From Acidobacteriota bacterium (GTDB lineage Bacteria; Acidobacteriota; Vicinamibacteria; Vicinamibacterales; JAFNAJ01): a stretch of DNA of 32,538 nt. Under the pieces are notes generated by a model, which was not told where the DNA came from, searched no databases, and saw nothing but the letters and a program-made list of their open reading frames with translations. This document shows positions 9,712 through 26,692 of the stretch, piece after piece. Each line of letters opens with the position of its first letter. Position 1 is the stretch's first letter. Position numbers and translations under genes: made by a program. The stretch is from NCBI GenBank assembly GCA_016789685.1, contig JAEUQQ010000103.1, positions 1-32,538 of the forward strand. The letters run 5' to 3'.

Positions 9712-11379
9712 TCACTCTCGCGGGAGCGTCGGAGCCACGGTCATCCACTCGACCTGGGGCGAACGGTAATACGACACGCCCATCGCATCCCACCGCAGGC
9801 CGTGCATCGCCACGCGCGCCGTGAACGCGTTCCACTCGCGCGACGCCTGCGCCGTCCAGCCCAGGTCGGCCACCGCCAGCAACCTCGGCAGGACCATCAC
9901 CTCGAGGTCGCTCATGGTCACGATGGTCTCGGTCCACAGCGGCGCCTCGACGCCAAGGACGTGCTCGTCGGTCACGCCCGGGATCAGCGCGCCCGGGTCC
10001 CACGCGTAGGTGTCGCGCAGCTCGACGTAGCCGGCCCAGTTGAGGCCCAGCACGGTCGAGGGCGTGTACTTCATGTCGAGGTAGACCTTCGAGGCCGGCG
10101 ACATGACCAGGCGCGCGCCTTGCGCCACGGCCGAGACCGCCGCCGCGCCGGCGTCGGCCACGCCGTTCTTCCCCACGCGCCATTGCTGCACCACCGTCGT
10201 CGGCGCGAGCCGCGCGTGGGCGATCTCGTCCCAGCCGATGGCCCGCTTGCCGTGACGCGCGACGATTTCCTGCGCACGCTCGATGAAGCCGGCATACTCG
10301 GCGGCTGTCAGCTTCTTCACTTCATCGCCGCCGATGTGGATGTAGGGCCCAGGCGTCAGCGCCGCGAGTTCGCGCACGACGTCGTCGACGAAGCGATAGG
10401 TGACCTCCCTGCCGACGCACAGCGAACTGAATCCGACTTCGATGCCGGTGTAGAGCGGGGGGGCCACGTCGTTGCAGTTCAACTCGGGATACGAGGCCAG
10501 GGCTGCGTTCGTGTGCCCCGGCATGTCGATCTCGGGAATCACGGTGATGAAGCGCGCCGACGCGTACGCCACGATGTCGCGATACTCGGCCTGCGTGAAG
10601 AACCCCGAGCCGTCACCCTTCACGCTGCTGCTGCCGCCCCAGGTCGCCAGCCTCGGCCAGCTGAGGATCTCGATGCGCCAGCCCTGGTCGTCTGACAGGT
10701 GCAGGTGCAGGACGTTGAACTTGTAGAACGCCAGCAGGTCGATGTAGCGCTTCACCTGGCTGGGCCCGAAGAAGTGCCGCGCCACGTCGAGCATCGCGCC
10801 GCGCCACTGGTATCGCGGCGCGTCGGTGACCGACACGGGCGCCACGCGCCACGGGCCCGGCTGCACCGCGCTGGCGTGGATCGCCGGCGGCAACAGTTGC
10901 CGCAACGTCTGCGTCCCGCGGAAGACGCCCTCGGGCGTCGCCGCCACGATCCGCACGCCGGTCGCGGTCGTATCGAGGCGGTACGCGTCGCGTCCGCCCG
11001 GCACGGCCGCATCGAGCGCCAGCGTGATGTCGGGAGCAGCCCCGGGAACGGCCCCGGCCGAGGTGGACGCAACGACCGGCCACGCGTAGCCGGTGGCGGG
11101 TGTGAGCGCGGCGGCGAGCAGGCGAGCAACGCCGTCGAGTTCGGGATCGCCTGCGGCGAGGACGATGCGCGATGCCGCGACAAAGGTGACCGGCGGGCCC
11201 GCCGACGGCGTGATCGACGACGGCAGGGGCACGACGTGGTGCGCGGGGACGGTCCTCGGCGCTGGCGCGGCCGCCACGGAAAGCGACGACGCAGACCGGC
11301 AGCCACCGGCGAGTGCGAGCGACGTGACGATGACGGCCGCGAGCGGCAGCAGGGGACGCGGTGACGAAGCCTGGGGCAT
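9712..11379 (-). CDS. Beta-N-acetylhexosaminidase, GH20, probable lipoprotein
   Basis: The enzyme removes terminal beta-linked GlcNAc/GalNAc from chitooligosaccharides, glycans or cell-wall material. The 555-residue product begins with a hydrophobic signal (residues 8-26) ending in ALAGGC. Cys27 may be lipidated, although the lipobox is not ideal. A GH20b-like N-domain (about 45-185) precedes the catalytic barrel (from about 188), with LHLHLSDDQGWRIEI (224-238), PEIDMPGH (282-289) and HIGGDE (348-353). Asp352-Glu353 is the catalytic pair of GH20 enzymes. The start at 11379 has CGGAG 8 nt upstream. It precedes the kinase gene by 58 nt in the same direction. Nothing else for chitin use is nearby, so its link to the island is positional only. 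Confidence 0.93.
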   Translation of the reverse strand: MPQASSPRPLLPLAAVIVTSLALAGGCRSASSLSVAAAPAPRTVPAHHVVPLPSSITPSAGPPVTFVAASRIVLAAGDPELDGVARLLAAALTPATGYAWPVVASTSAGAVPGAAPDITLALDAAVPGGRDAYRLDTTATGVRIVAATPEGVFRGTQTLRQLLPPAIHASAVQPGPWRVAPVSVTDAPRYQWRGAMLDVARHFFGPSQVKRYIDLLAFYKFNVLHLHLSDDQGWRIEILSWPRLATWGGSSSVKGDGSGFFTQAEYRDIVAYASARFITVIPEIDMPGHTNAALASYPELNCNDVAPPLYTGIEVGFSSLCVGREVTYRFVDDVVRELAALTPGPYIHIGGDEVKKLTAAEYAGFIERAQEIVARHGKRAIGWDEIAHARLAPTTVVQQWRVGKNGVADAGAAAVSAVAQGARLVMSPASKVYLDMKYTPSTVLGLNWAGYVELRDTYAWDPGALIPGVTDEHVLGVEAPLWTETIVTMSDLEVMVLPRLLAVADLGWTAQASREWNAFTARVAMHGLRWDAMGVSYYRSPQVEWMTVAPTLPRE

Positions 11380-11463
11380 GGACGGTACTCCGGGTGGCGA
11401 CGCGCGTGGCGTCGGCCATACCTTCGTGCAGTCGCCCCCCCGGAGTCAAAGGGCAGATGCACG

Positions 11464-11497
11464 ACGGGGCGGGCGCTCCTGCGAGCACCCGCCCCGT
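11464..11497 (-). terminator. Terminator-like hairpin after rpoC
   Basis: ACGGGGCGGG (11464-11473) pairs with CCCGCCCCGT (11488-11497). After one C/A mismatch, GCTC (11475-11478) pairs with GAGC (11483-11486) around a 4-nt loop, making 14 pairs. It begins 30 nt past the rpoC stop and marks the end of the rpoBC transcript. There is no proper U-run downstream, so it may be a GC-only or Rho-assisted terminator. Confidence 0.6.
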
Positions 11498-11527
11498 GTG
11501 ACTGCCGATCGCGGCGTGCGCGTGGCG

Positions 11528-15799
<4,272 letters not shown>

Positions 15800-15841
15800 C
15801 GGAATCCTTCGTCGAAAACGGGCTCGCCCCCGTCGCGGCCG

Positions 15842-15935
15842 GCAGGCACATCGGCCTGCACATGGATGGGGCGGCCCCTCGCGTCAGGCGCGACGGGCCG
15901 CCACCAACGTTCGAGACGACCGACTCGTCGTCTCG
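15842..15935 (-). promoter_or_regulatory. Three stacked hairpins in the rpoB-rpoC spacer
   Basis: In minus-strand order: a perfect 9-bp stem CGAGACGAC/GTCGTCTCG (15912-15935) with a 6-nt loop; a 13-pair stem GGCGGCCC-TCGCG/CGCGA-GGGCCGCC (15870-15902) with one mismatch; and GCAGGC/GCCTGC (15842-15859). The first starts 7 nt after the rpoB stop. They may be processing, stability or partial-termination signals between rpoB and rpoC. No T-run follows any of them. Confidence 0.55.
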
Positions 15936-15942
15936 CACCTCG

Positions 15943-20244
<4,302 letters not shown>

Positions 20245-20304
20245 GCTCGAACGAACCTCAGGTCCGATCGCGGGGATCGGGCCGGACACGATGGCCGCAC
20301 GACA

Positions 20305-20380
20305 CGCGCCCCGCGGCGGGGCGCGAAACAGACACGGGGCCGCGGCCCCTTACCCCCTGGGTAAGACGCGCGCGGCCCCG
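20305..20380 (-). promoter_or_regulatory. Attenuator-like hairpins between rplL and rpoB
   Basis: A large nested structure comes first on the minus strand: CGGGGCCGCG (20335-20344) pairs with CGCGGCCCCG (20371-20380). It encloses CTTACCC/GGGTAAG (20349-20365, loop CCT). Then comes a perfect 9-bp stem CGCGCCCCG/CGGGGCGCG (20305-20325, loop CGG). E. coli places an attenuator and RNase III site in the same spacer to lower rpoBC relative to rplJL expression. A similar job here is an inference from position. Confidence 0.6.
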
Positions 20381-20398
20381 GATCCGTCGAAACGGGTC

Positions 20399-20788
20399 TT
20401 ACTTGACGTCGACCTTGGCGCCGACTTCCTCGAACTTCTTCACGAGGGCCGCCGCTTCGTCCTTCGTCACGCCTTCCTTCACGGGCTTCGGCACGCTCTC
20501 GACCAGGTCCTTGGCTTCCTTCAGCCCGAGGCCCGTCACTTCGCGCACGACCTTGATCACGTTGATCTTGTTGGCGCCGAAGTCGGTGAGGACCACGTTG
20601 AACTCGGTCTTCTCCTCGACGGCCGCGGCCGGTGCCGCGCCGCCGGCGCCCATCGGCATCGCCATCGGCATCGCCGCGGCCGCCGAGACGCCGAGTTCGG
20701 CCTCGAGCGTCTTGACGAGGCCCGAGAGTTCGATCACCGAGATGTTCTTGATGTAGTCAACGACCTGCTGCTGCGTGAGTTCGCTCAT
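20399..20788 (-). CDS. rplL: 50S ribosomal protein L7/L12
   Basis: L7/L12 is the multimeric stalk protein that recruits translational GTPases. The 129 residues comprise an N-terminal dimerisation region (about 1-35), an Ala/Met/Gly/Pro hinge (36-55, [20 protein letters not shown]) and the C-terminal domain with EKTEFNVVL and [19 protein letters not shown]. The start at 20788 has TAGGAG about 10 nt upstream. It follows rplJ by 52 nt, forming the usual rplJL pair, and precedes rpoB across structured RNA. Confidence 0.97.
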   Translation of the reverse strand: MSELTQQQVVDYIKNISVIELSGLVKTLEAELGVSAAAAMPMAMPMGAGGAAPAAAVEEKTEFNVVLTDFGANKINVIKVVREVTGLGLKEAKDLVESVPKPVKEGVTKDEAAALVKKFEEVGAKVDVK

Positions 20789-20840
20789 GATCCGAATTCT
20801 CCTACCGTTCTGATGTCACTCGATCGTCGTGCGGCGCGCG

Positions 20841-21374
20841 CTACGCGGCCCCGCCCTGCTTCTTCTGTTCCGCTTGCGCGAGCACGCTCACGAGGTCGCG
20901 CGGCACGGCGTTGAGCACCCTGACCAGCTGCGTCATCGGAGCCTGCAGCAGGAAGAGCAACTTCGCGTAGAGTTCCGGCTTGCCGGGCATGTTCGCGAGG
21001 TCGGTGACGCCCGCCCCCTCGAGTGCCTGGCCCTGCACGACCGCCGCCTTGATCTTCAGCGCGGGGGCCGTCTTGGCAAACGCGGTGAGCACCTTGGCCA
21101 GCGCGATGGGATCCTCCGCGCTGTAGGCCACCGCGGTCGTGCCCTCGAACTGCTTCTCGAGCGCCTCGAACGGCGTGCCCTTGAGGGCCCGCTTCGCCAA
21201 TGTGTTCTTGACGACCTTGTATTCCGCCTTGGCGCCTCGCACCTGGCGACGCAACTCGGTGACCTCAGGGACCTTCAGGCCCTTGAAATCGACCAGGATG
21301 GCCGCGTCGGCCGAGCCGAAGGCCTGCTCCAGCACCTGGAGCTCGAGTTCCTTGTCTGCTCGTGTGACTGCCAT
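20841..21374 (-). CDS. rplJ: 50S ribosomal protein L10
   Basis: L10 anchors the L7/L12 stalk to 23S rRNA. The 177 residues start [19 protein letters not shown] and contain the L10 motifs [20 protein letters not shown] and [12 protein letters not shown] (about residues 25-65); the helical C-terminal part that binds L12 dimers follows. AGGAC lies 8 nt upstream of the start. The gap from rplA is only 9 nt. An L10-type autoregulatory leader, if kept, would have to lie inside the rplA 3' end. Confidence 0.96.
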   Translation of the reverse strand: MAVTRADKELELQVLEQAFGSADAAILVDFKGLKVPEVTELRRQVRGAKAEYKVVKNTLAKRALKGTPFEALEKQFEGTTAVAYSAEDPIALAKVLTAFAKTAPALKIKAAVVQGQALEGAGVTDLANMPGKPELYAKLLFLLQAPMTQLVRVLNAVPRDLVSVLAQAEQKKQGGAA

Positions 21375-21383
21375 TGTCGCGTC

Positions 21384-22088
21384 CTAGTGCTTCACGTGCG
21401 CTTCGACGCTCGTCACGTCGATGCGGATACCGGGGCCCATGGTCGACGAGACCACGAGCGTCTTCAGATACTTGCCCTTCGCCGCCGGGGGCTTCGCCTT
21501 GAACACGCTGTCGACCAGCGCGTGCGCGTTGGCCAGCAGGTTGTCCGTCGGGAACGACACCTTGCCGATGGGCGCGTGCACGATCCCCGTCTTGTCGACG
21601 CGGAACTCGACCTTGCCCGCCTTGATCTCGCGCACCGCCTTGGCGATGTCGGTCGTGACGGTGCCGGTCTTCGGGTTCGGCATCAGCCCGCGCGGGCCGA
21701 GCACCTTGCCGAGCCGGCCGACGGCCCGCATCATGTCGGGCGTGGCGACGACGGCGTCGAACTCCGTCCAGCCAGCCGCGATCTTCTCGACCAGCTCCTC
21801 GCCTCCCACGATGTCGGCGCCCGCTTCGTGCGCGTCCTTCTGCTTGTCGGCGTTGGCGATCACCAGCACCGTCTTGGTCGTGCCGAGCCCGTGCGGCAGC
21901 ACCACCGTGCCGCGCACCATCTGGTCGGCGTACTTGGGATCGACACCGAGGCGCAACGCCATCTCGACGGTCTCGTCGAACTTGACGTACTTGAGCTTCT
22001 GGATGAGCGGGATCGCCTCGTCGAGCGAGTAGTCGCGTTCCTGCACCTGAGCCCGCGCCGCAGTGAACTTCTTGCCGGCTTTGGCCAT
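21384..22088 (-). CDS. rplA: 50S ribosomal protein L1
   Basis: L1 forms the mobile stalk at the ribosomal E site and is a translational repressor of its own mRNA in many bacteria. I place the start at ATG 22086-22088 because GGAGG lies 5 nt upstream. The product, [20 protein letters not shown] and onward, is 234 residues, the family norm. A frame extended upstream would add 36 unrelated residues. The RNA-binding motif [15 protein letters not shown] (about 130-145) is present. It follows rplK after 174 nt of strong palindromes, far more than the near-contiguous arrangement in E. coli. Confidence 0.96.
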   Translation of the reverse strand: MAKAGKKFTAARAQVQERDYSLDEAIPLIQKLKYVKFDETVEMALRLGVDPKYADQMVRGTVVLPHGLGTTKTVLVIANADKQKDAHEAGADIVGGEELVEKIAAGWTEFDAVVATPDMMRAVGRLGKVLGPRGLMPNPKTGTVTTDIAKAVREIKAGKVEFRVDKTGIVHAPIGKVSFPTDNLLANAHALVDSVFKAKPPAAKGKYLKTLVVSSTMGPGIRIDVTSVEAHVKH

Positions 22089-22211
22089 GGACACCTCCGT
22101 GGTTCCACGGGCGCGTCGCTCGCGCCCTCCCACGCCTTCATGCGCCTGCGCCAGAGGCCGCAGCCTCTTCGCAAGCGCCGATCCGGGTCCCAGCATGGGT
22201 CCCGAACTCCC

Positions 22212-22233
22212 GGCGGCCGCACACGCGGCCGCC
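22212..22233. repeat. Perfect 9-bp GC hairpin in the rplK-rplA spacer
   Basis: GGCGGCCGC (22212-22220) pairs with GCGGCCGCC (22225-22233) around an ACAC loop. It follows the palindromic repeat at the rplK stop by 9 nt in the minus direction. It could act in transcript processing or as an L1-responsive structure; neither is shown. Confidence 0.5.
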
Positions 22234-22242
22234 TGTCACGAC

Positions 22243-22265
22243 GGGCGCATCATGATGCGCCCCTA
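22243..22265 (-). repeat. 20-bp palindrome fused to the rplK stop codon (copy 1)
   Basis: GGGCGCATCATGATGCGCCC (22243-22262) is a perfect palindrome. On the minus strand it is immediately preceded by TAG, the rplK stop (22263-22265). An almost identical unit follows tuf at 23998-24020, so it is a short dispersed repeat and not a gene-specific terminator. No T-run follows. Confidence 0.65.
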
Positions 22266-22688
22266 CCCGAGGACGTCGAGCCCCATCGACCGCGCCGTGC
22301 CCGACACGGTCTTGATCGCCGACGCCAGGCTGTCGGTGTTGAGATCGGGCATCTTCTGCTTTGCGATCTCCTCGACCTGCTTCAGCGTCACGGTGCCGAC
22401 CTTGGTCTTGTTGGGCTCGGCCGATCCCTTGGCGAGGTTCGCTGCCCGCTTGAGCAACACCGCCGCGGGCGGGGTCTTCAACACGAACGTGTACGACCGG
22501 TCGGCGTAGATCGTCACCAGCACGGGGATGATCAGGCCGTCCTGGCCGGCGGTCTTCGCGTTGAAGTTCTTGCAGAAGTCCATGATGTTGACGCCGTGCG
22601 GACCGAGGGCCGTGCCCACGGGCGGCGCGGGCGTCGCCTTGCCGGCGGTGATCTGGAGCTTCACGACTGCTTGAATCTTCTTGGCCAT
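22263..22688 (-). CDS. rplK: 50S ribosomal protein L11
   Basis: L11 forms the GTPase-associated centre with 23S rRNA helices 43/44 and takes part in the stringent response. The 141 residues have typical length. The start [20 protein letters not shown] and the proline-rich [20 protein letters not shown] (about 20-40), followed by the [14 protein letters not shown] segment, are hallmark L11 sequence. The start at 22688 has GAGAG directly upstream and is 9 nt past the nusG stop. Its TAG stop belongs to a palindromic repeat shared with tuf. Confidence 0.97.
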   Translation of the reverse strand: MAKKIQAVVKLQITAGKATPAPPVGTALGPHGVNIMDFCKNFNAKTAGQDGLIIPVLVTIYADRSYTFVLKTPPAAVLLKRAANLAKGSAEPNKTKVGTVTLKQVEEIAKQKMPDLNTDSLASAIKTVSGTARSMGLDVLG

Positions 22689-22697
22689 CTCTCGTCT

Positions 22698-23240
22698 CTA
22701 CAACTTCTCGACTGCGCTGAAGTCCAGTTCGACCGGCGTGGCGCGTCCGAAAATGGTCACCATGACCTTGAGCGTGCGCTTCTCCGTGTTGACCTCTTCG
22801 ACCACGCCGTTGAAGCTCGTGAACGGGCCCTCGTTGATCTGGACCTGGTCGCCCTTCTCGACGCTCGGGCCCACGGGCGACAGGCTGCCCCGCTCGGCCT
22901 GCTCGAGAATCGTCTTCACCTCGTCGCCCGACATCGGGGTGGGCTTGACGCCCGCGCCGACGAAGCCGGTGACCTTGGGGGTGTTCTTCACCACGTGCCA
23001 CGCCTCGTCGGTCATGGCCATCTGGACGAAGATGTACCCGGGGAACACGCGGCGGCTGGCTTCGATCTGCTTCGTCCCGCGCTTCTCGTGCACTTTCTCG
23101 GTGGGGATCACCACCTCGCCGATCGCGTCCTGCAGGCCATAGGCCTGCGCCCGCTGCTTCAGCGAGTCCGACACCTTCTTCTCGAACCCGGAGTAGGTGT
23201 GGACGATGTACCAGTGCTTCTCGGCAGCGTCGGTCATCAT
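22698..23240 (-). CDS. nusG: Transcription termination/antitermination factor NusG
   Basis: NusG binds RNA polymerase through its NGN domain and links it to Rho or ribosomal S10 through its KOW domain. The 180-residue product has NGN features [15 protein letters not shown] (about 9-23) and [12 protein letters not shown] (about 63-74), and a KOW motif [14 protein letters not shown] (about 130-143). Two ATGs are adjacent (23240 and 23237). I choose the first because its ATGA overlaps the secE stop by 4 nt, a standard translational coupling. No large insertion is seen. Confidence 0.95.
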   Translation of the reverse strand: MMTDAAEKHWYIVHTYSGFEKKVSDSLKQRAQAYGLQDAIGEVVIPTEKVHEKRGTKQIEASRRVFPGYIFVQMAMTDEAWHVVKNTPKVTGFVGAGVKPTPMSGDEVKTILEQAERGSLSPVGPSVEKGDQVQINEGPFTSFNGVVEEVNTEKRTLKVMVTIFGRATPVELDFSAVEKL

Positions 23241-23476
23241 GCCCCCAGCGTCCGGAAGAGCCAGCTCACCACGCGGTTCAACCCCATGTCGACGATCCAC
23301 AGGTAGAGTCCGAAGAAAATCGACGTGATGATGACCACCACCGTCGTGGCGTACACCTCGCGTCGCGACGGCCACGAGACACGCTTCATCTCGTTGCGGA
23401 CGTCGGTGAGGAACACGCGCGAGCGCTGCCACCACCCGGCAGACGTATCCTTGACGGTTTCGATCGTCGTCGACAT
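23237..23476 (-). CDS. secE: Preprotein translocase subunit SecE
   Basis: SecE is the essential small subunit that clamps the SecYEG channel. The 79-residue single-span form starts at ATG 23474-23476 (MSTTIETVKDTSAGW). The conserved amphipathic motif NEMKRVSWPSRREV (28-41) precedes one membrane segment (about 42-62). Upstream extensions of the frame run into the tRNA-Trp spacer and are not credible. No good Shine-Dalgarno sequence is visible, only GAG at about -5. The stop overlaps the nusG start. Confidence 0.93.
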   Translation of the reverse strand: MSTTIETVKDTSAGWWQRSRVFLTDVRNEMKRVSWPSRREVYATTVVVIITSIFFGLYLWIVDMGLNRVVSWLFRTLGA

Positions 23477-23578
23477 GACTCGAAGCAATGAACCCGGCGG
23501 GCAAGACAGGCGCGCGCACCAGCGCGGCACCCCTCGAACGCGGGCCGCCGGTTCACCGGAACCAGCGGGGGAAGAACG

Positions 23579-23654
23579 TGGCAGGCCAGGAGGGACTCGA
23601 ACCCCCAACACCCGGTTTTGGAGACCGGTACTCTACCAGTTGAGCTACTGGCCT
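23579..23654 (-). tRNA. tRNA-Trp (anticodon CCA)
   Basis: The acceptor stem AGGCCAG/CTGGCCT closes a full cloverleaf. The anticodon loop is CTCCAAA (anticodon CCA), the T-arm is GGGGGTTCGAGTCCC, the discriminator is G and the CCA end is encoded. It lies between rpmG and secE, a common position for tRNA-Trp in bacterial tuf-secE-nusG loci, and is co-oriented with both. Confidence 0.97.
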
Positions 23655-23665
23655 GTGTGAACGGC

Positions 23666-23815
23666 TTACTTGCTCTCCTTGTGCGTCTTGTGCGAACGGC
23701 AGAAGCGGCAGTACTTCTTGATCTCGAGCTTCTCGGTCTGCTTCTTCTTGTTCCGCGTCGTGTTGTAGTTCCGACGCTTGCACTCGCTGCACGCGAGCGT
23801 CACGATATCGCGCAT
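23666..23815 (-). CDS. rpmG: 50S ribosomal protein L33, zinc-binding form
   Basis: L33 is a small large-subunit protein near the E site. The start at ATG 23813-23815 has CAGGAG 8 nt upstream and yields 49 residues, [17 protein letters not shown] and onward. A longer frame would add 13 unrelated residues. Two CxxC pairs (Cys9/Cys12 and Cys36/Cys39) make this the zinc-binding type. It lies between tuf and tRNA-Trp. Confidence 0.96.
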   Translation of the reverse strand: MRDIVTLACSECKRRNYNTTRNKKKQTEKLEIKKYCRFCRSHKTHKESK

Positions 23816-23850
23816 GGCCTGCTCCTGCCGGGCCGCGTCGTCCGCGTCCC

Positions 23851-23904
23851 GCACCCGTCACGGGTGCACAAAACAGCTGCCGGGCGTCACCGGAGCAACG
23901 CCCG
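23851..23904. repeat. Hairpins in the tuf-rpmG spacer
   Basis: GCACCCGT-C-ACGGGTGC (23851-23867) and CGGGCGT/ACGCCCG (23881-23887 with 23898-23904, 10-nt loop) lie in the 202-nt spacer. No T-run follows either on the minus strand, and I see no convincing promoter in this spacer, so rpmG and downstream genes may be served by readthrough. Confidence 0.45.
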
Positions 23905-23997
23905 ACACATCCGAACCGGCGACGCAACGACCGTCACGCCGCCATGCCCTTCCCCGGCACGCGGCCGGCATCCCTCGCCGGGACACCGGCCCCGTGG

Positions 23998-24017
23998 GGG
24001 CGCATCACGATGCGCCC

Positions 24018-24020
<3 letters not shown>
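23998..24020 (-). repeat. Palindromic repeat fused to the tuf stop codon (copy 2)
   Basis: GGGCGCATC-AC-GATGCGCCC pairs over 9 bp, plus one further G-C pair (23997 with 24018). Its minus-strand TAG (24018-24020) is the tuf stop. It matches the rplK copy (22243-22265) at all positions except one in the loop. The same relation to a stop codon occurs twice. Confidence 0.65.
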
Positions 24021-25217
<1,197 letters not shown>

Positions 25218-25257
25218 CGTGGACCGTTCCTCGCGCGTGGGCGCGTCTAGTGAGTGC

Positions 25258-25333
<76 letters not shown>

Positions 25334-25387
25334 CCGTGCCGTGATACCTACCGTGCTCCGACCCGGGACCCTGAAATCAGACCGTCG

Positions 25388-25462
25388 TGGAGCGGGAGAC
25401 GGGAATCGAACCCGCGACCAACAGCTTGGAAGGCTGAGACTCTACCACTGAGTTACTCCCGC
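25388..25462 (-). tRNA. tRNA-Gly (anticodon TCC)
   Basis: Acceptor stem GCGGGAG/CTCCCGC, anticodon loop CTTCCAA (TCC), T-arm GCGGGTTCGATTCCCGT, discriminator T and an encoded CCA. The first anticodon-stem pair (27-43) is a T-T mismatch. It corresponds in position to E. coli glyT. Confidence 0.96.
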
Positions 25463-25559
25463 TCTCGTGCGCGTGGCCACCCGCATCCTCGCCGTCCCCG
25501 CGCCTCGCCAGCCTCCCGAAGTCCGGACCGTCGCACGAAACCAACGATCCAGGTCGAAC

Positions 25560-25647
25560 TGGTGGCGAGGGAAGGATTCGAACCTTCGAAGGCGCTGAGG
25601 CCGACAGATTTACAGTCTGTTGCGTTTGACCGCTCCGCAACCTCGCC
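25560..25647 (-). tRNA. tRNA-Tyr (anticodon GTA)
   Basis: An 88-nt class II tRNA with a long variable arm. Acceptor stem GGCGAGG/CCTCGCC, anticodon loop CTGTAAA (GTA), T-arm AGGTTCGAATCCT, discriminator A and an encoded CCA. It corresponds in position to E. coli tyrU. Confidence 0.97.
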
Positions 25648-25739
25648 ACACACCGCCGTGCGCGGCCCGATACCCAGCCACGCACCGCGTCCTTGCTGCT
25701 GCGCGCCGCTAACTACCGCTAACACGCGCACTTACCGTC

Positions 25740-25815
25740 TGGAGCTGGCGAAGGGATTCGAACCCCCGACCGGCTGATTACAAATCAGCTGCTCTACCGA
25801 CTGAGCTACGCCAGC
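25740..25815 (-). tRNA. tRNA-Thr (anticodon TGT)
   Basis: Acceptor stem GCTGGCG/CGCCAGC, D-arm AGCTCAGTCGGTAGAGC, anticodon loop TTTGTAA (TGT), T-arm GGGGGTTCGAATCCC, discriminator T and an encoded CCA. It is the first gene of the tRNA-tuf operon and corresponds to E. coli thrU. Its D-arm is identical to that of the second tRNA-Thr. Confidence 0.97.
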
Positions 25816-25828
25816 CGACAAACCGACA

Positions 25829-25857
25829 GTTTTAGCACAGGGCATGCCATTCCGCAA
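25829..25857 (-). promoter_or_regulatory. Promoter of the tRNA-tuf operon
   Basis: On the minus strand TTGCGG (25852-25857), 17 nt, then TAAAAC (25829-25834). Transcription would start just before the mature 5' end of tRNA-Thr(TGT) at 25815. It is the only good -35/-10 pair in the 87-nt gap from rlmB and lies exactly where a stable-RNA promoter is needed. Confidence 0.6.
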
Positions 25858-25865
25858 CCCCCGCC

Positions 25866-25878
25866 GGATCTTCGATCC
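25866..25878 (-). terminator. Weak hairpin after rlmB
   Basis: GGATC (25866-25870) pairs with GATCC (25874-25878) around TTC, 25 nt past the rlmB stop and next to the tRNA promoter -35. There is no T-run. It may limit readthrough from gltX-rlmB, but the case is weak. Confidence 0.25.
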
Positions 25879-25902
25879 CGGGCTCCGCCCGACTGCCGCT
25901 CC

Positions 25903-26688
25903 CTACCGCACCACCGCCTGACGCCGCTGCCGCAGCACCTCGAACAGCACCACCGCCGAGGCCGCGCTCACGTTCAGGCTTCCCACCTGCCCGGCCATCG
26001 GAATCTGCGCCAGGTGGTCGCACCGATCCCGCACCAGGCGCCGCATCCCCGTCCCCTCGGCGCCCAGCACCACCGCCGTCGGTCCCGTGAAGTCGATCGC
26101 ATCGTACGCCACCGGGGCCTCGCCGGCCAGGCCCGTCACCCAGACCCCCGCCTGCTTCAGCCCCTCGATCGCCCGCGCGATGTTCACCACGCTCGCAATC
26201 CGCACGTGCGCCGATGCCCCGGCCGACGCCTTGGCCACCGTCCCGCTCATCGGCGCCGAGTGCCGCGTCTGCCGGATCACCCCGTCAACGCCCGCCGCCT
26301 CGGCATTCCGCAGGATCGCGCCGAAGTTCTGCGGATCCTCGATCCCGTCGAGCACCACGATCAGCGCCGGGCCGCGCGCCGCCGCCACCAGGCCCTCGGG
26401 CGTCCAGTCATCGCGCTGGGCCCCGACCTCGGCCACCACGCCCTGGTGCACCGCCCCGCGCGTCATCCGGTCGATCTCGACCAGGTCGACGAACGTCACG
26501 TCGATGCCCCGCGCGGCCGCATCGCGGGCGACCTCGCCCAGCCGCGGCGCCAGCGACGGCGCCACTTCCTCGACGTCGCCCTTCGCGTGCGCGCCGAGAT
26601 CGCGCAACCCCCGCGCCCCGATCGTCACCGACGTCACGCGCCCGGCGCGCAACGCCTCGAGCACCGGGTTGACGCCGAAAATCAACAT
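25903..26688 (-). CDS. rlmB: 23S rRNA 2'-O-ribose methyltransferase, TrmH/SPOUT family (RlmB-like)
   Basis: A SPOUT-fold SAM-dependent methyltransferase; the E. coli relative RlmB methylates Gm2251 of 23S rRNA. I take ATG 26688 (MLIFGVNPVLEALRAGRV), 4 nt past the gltX stop, giving 261 residues. Residues 1-75 form the substrate-binding domain. The knotted domain has motif 1 DPQNFGAILRNAEAAG (118-133), motif 2 LGAEGTGM (208-215) and motif 3 IPMAGQVGSLNVSAA (229-243). It is co-transcribed with gltX. The exact target nucleotide cannot be read from sequence, so another TrmH-family specificity is possible. Confidence 0.88.
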   Translation of the reverse strand: MLIFGVNPVLEALRAGRVTSVTIGARGLRDLGAHAKGDVEEVAPSLAPRLGEVARDAAARGIDVTFVDLVEIDRMTRGAVHQGVVAEVGAQRDDWTPEGLVAAARGPALIVVLDGIEDPQNFGAILRNAEAAGVDGVIRQTRHSAPMSGTVAKASAGASAHVRIASVVNIARAIEGLKQAGVWVTGLAGEAPVAYDAIDFTGPTAVVLGAEGTGMRRLVRDRCDHLAQIPMAGQVGSLNVSAASAVVLFEVLRQRRQAVVR

Positions 26689-26692
26689 CCGC

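Noticed and set aside
20245..20289. A 15-residue N-terminal extension of RpoB from GTG 20289
   Set aside because: The extension lies outside the normal family N-terminus. ATG 20244 fits better, although neither start has a strong Shine-Dalgarno sequence.
25453..25777. Short open frames on both strands across the tRNA-Tyr/tRNA-Gly region
   Set aside because: They are translations of tRNA genes and their spacers, a known artefact.
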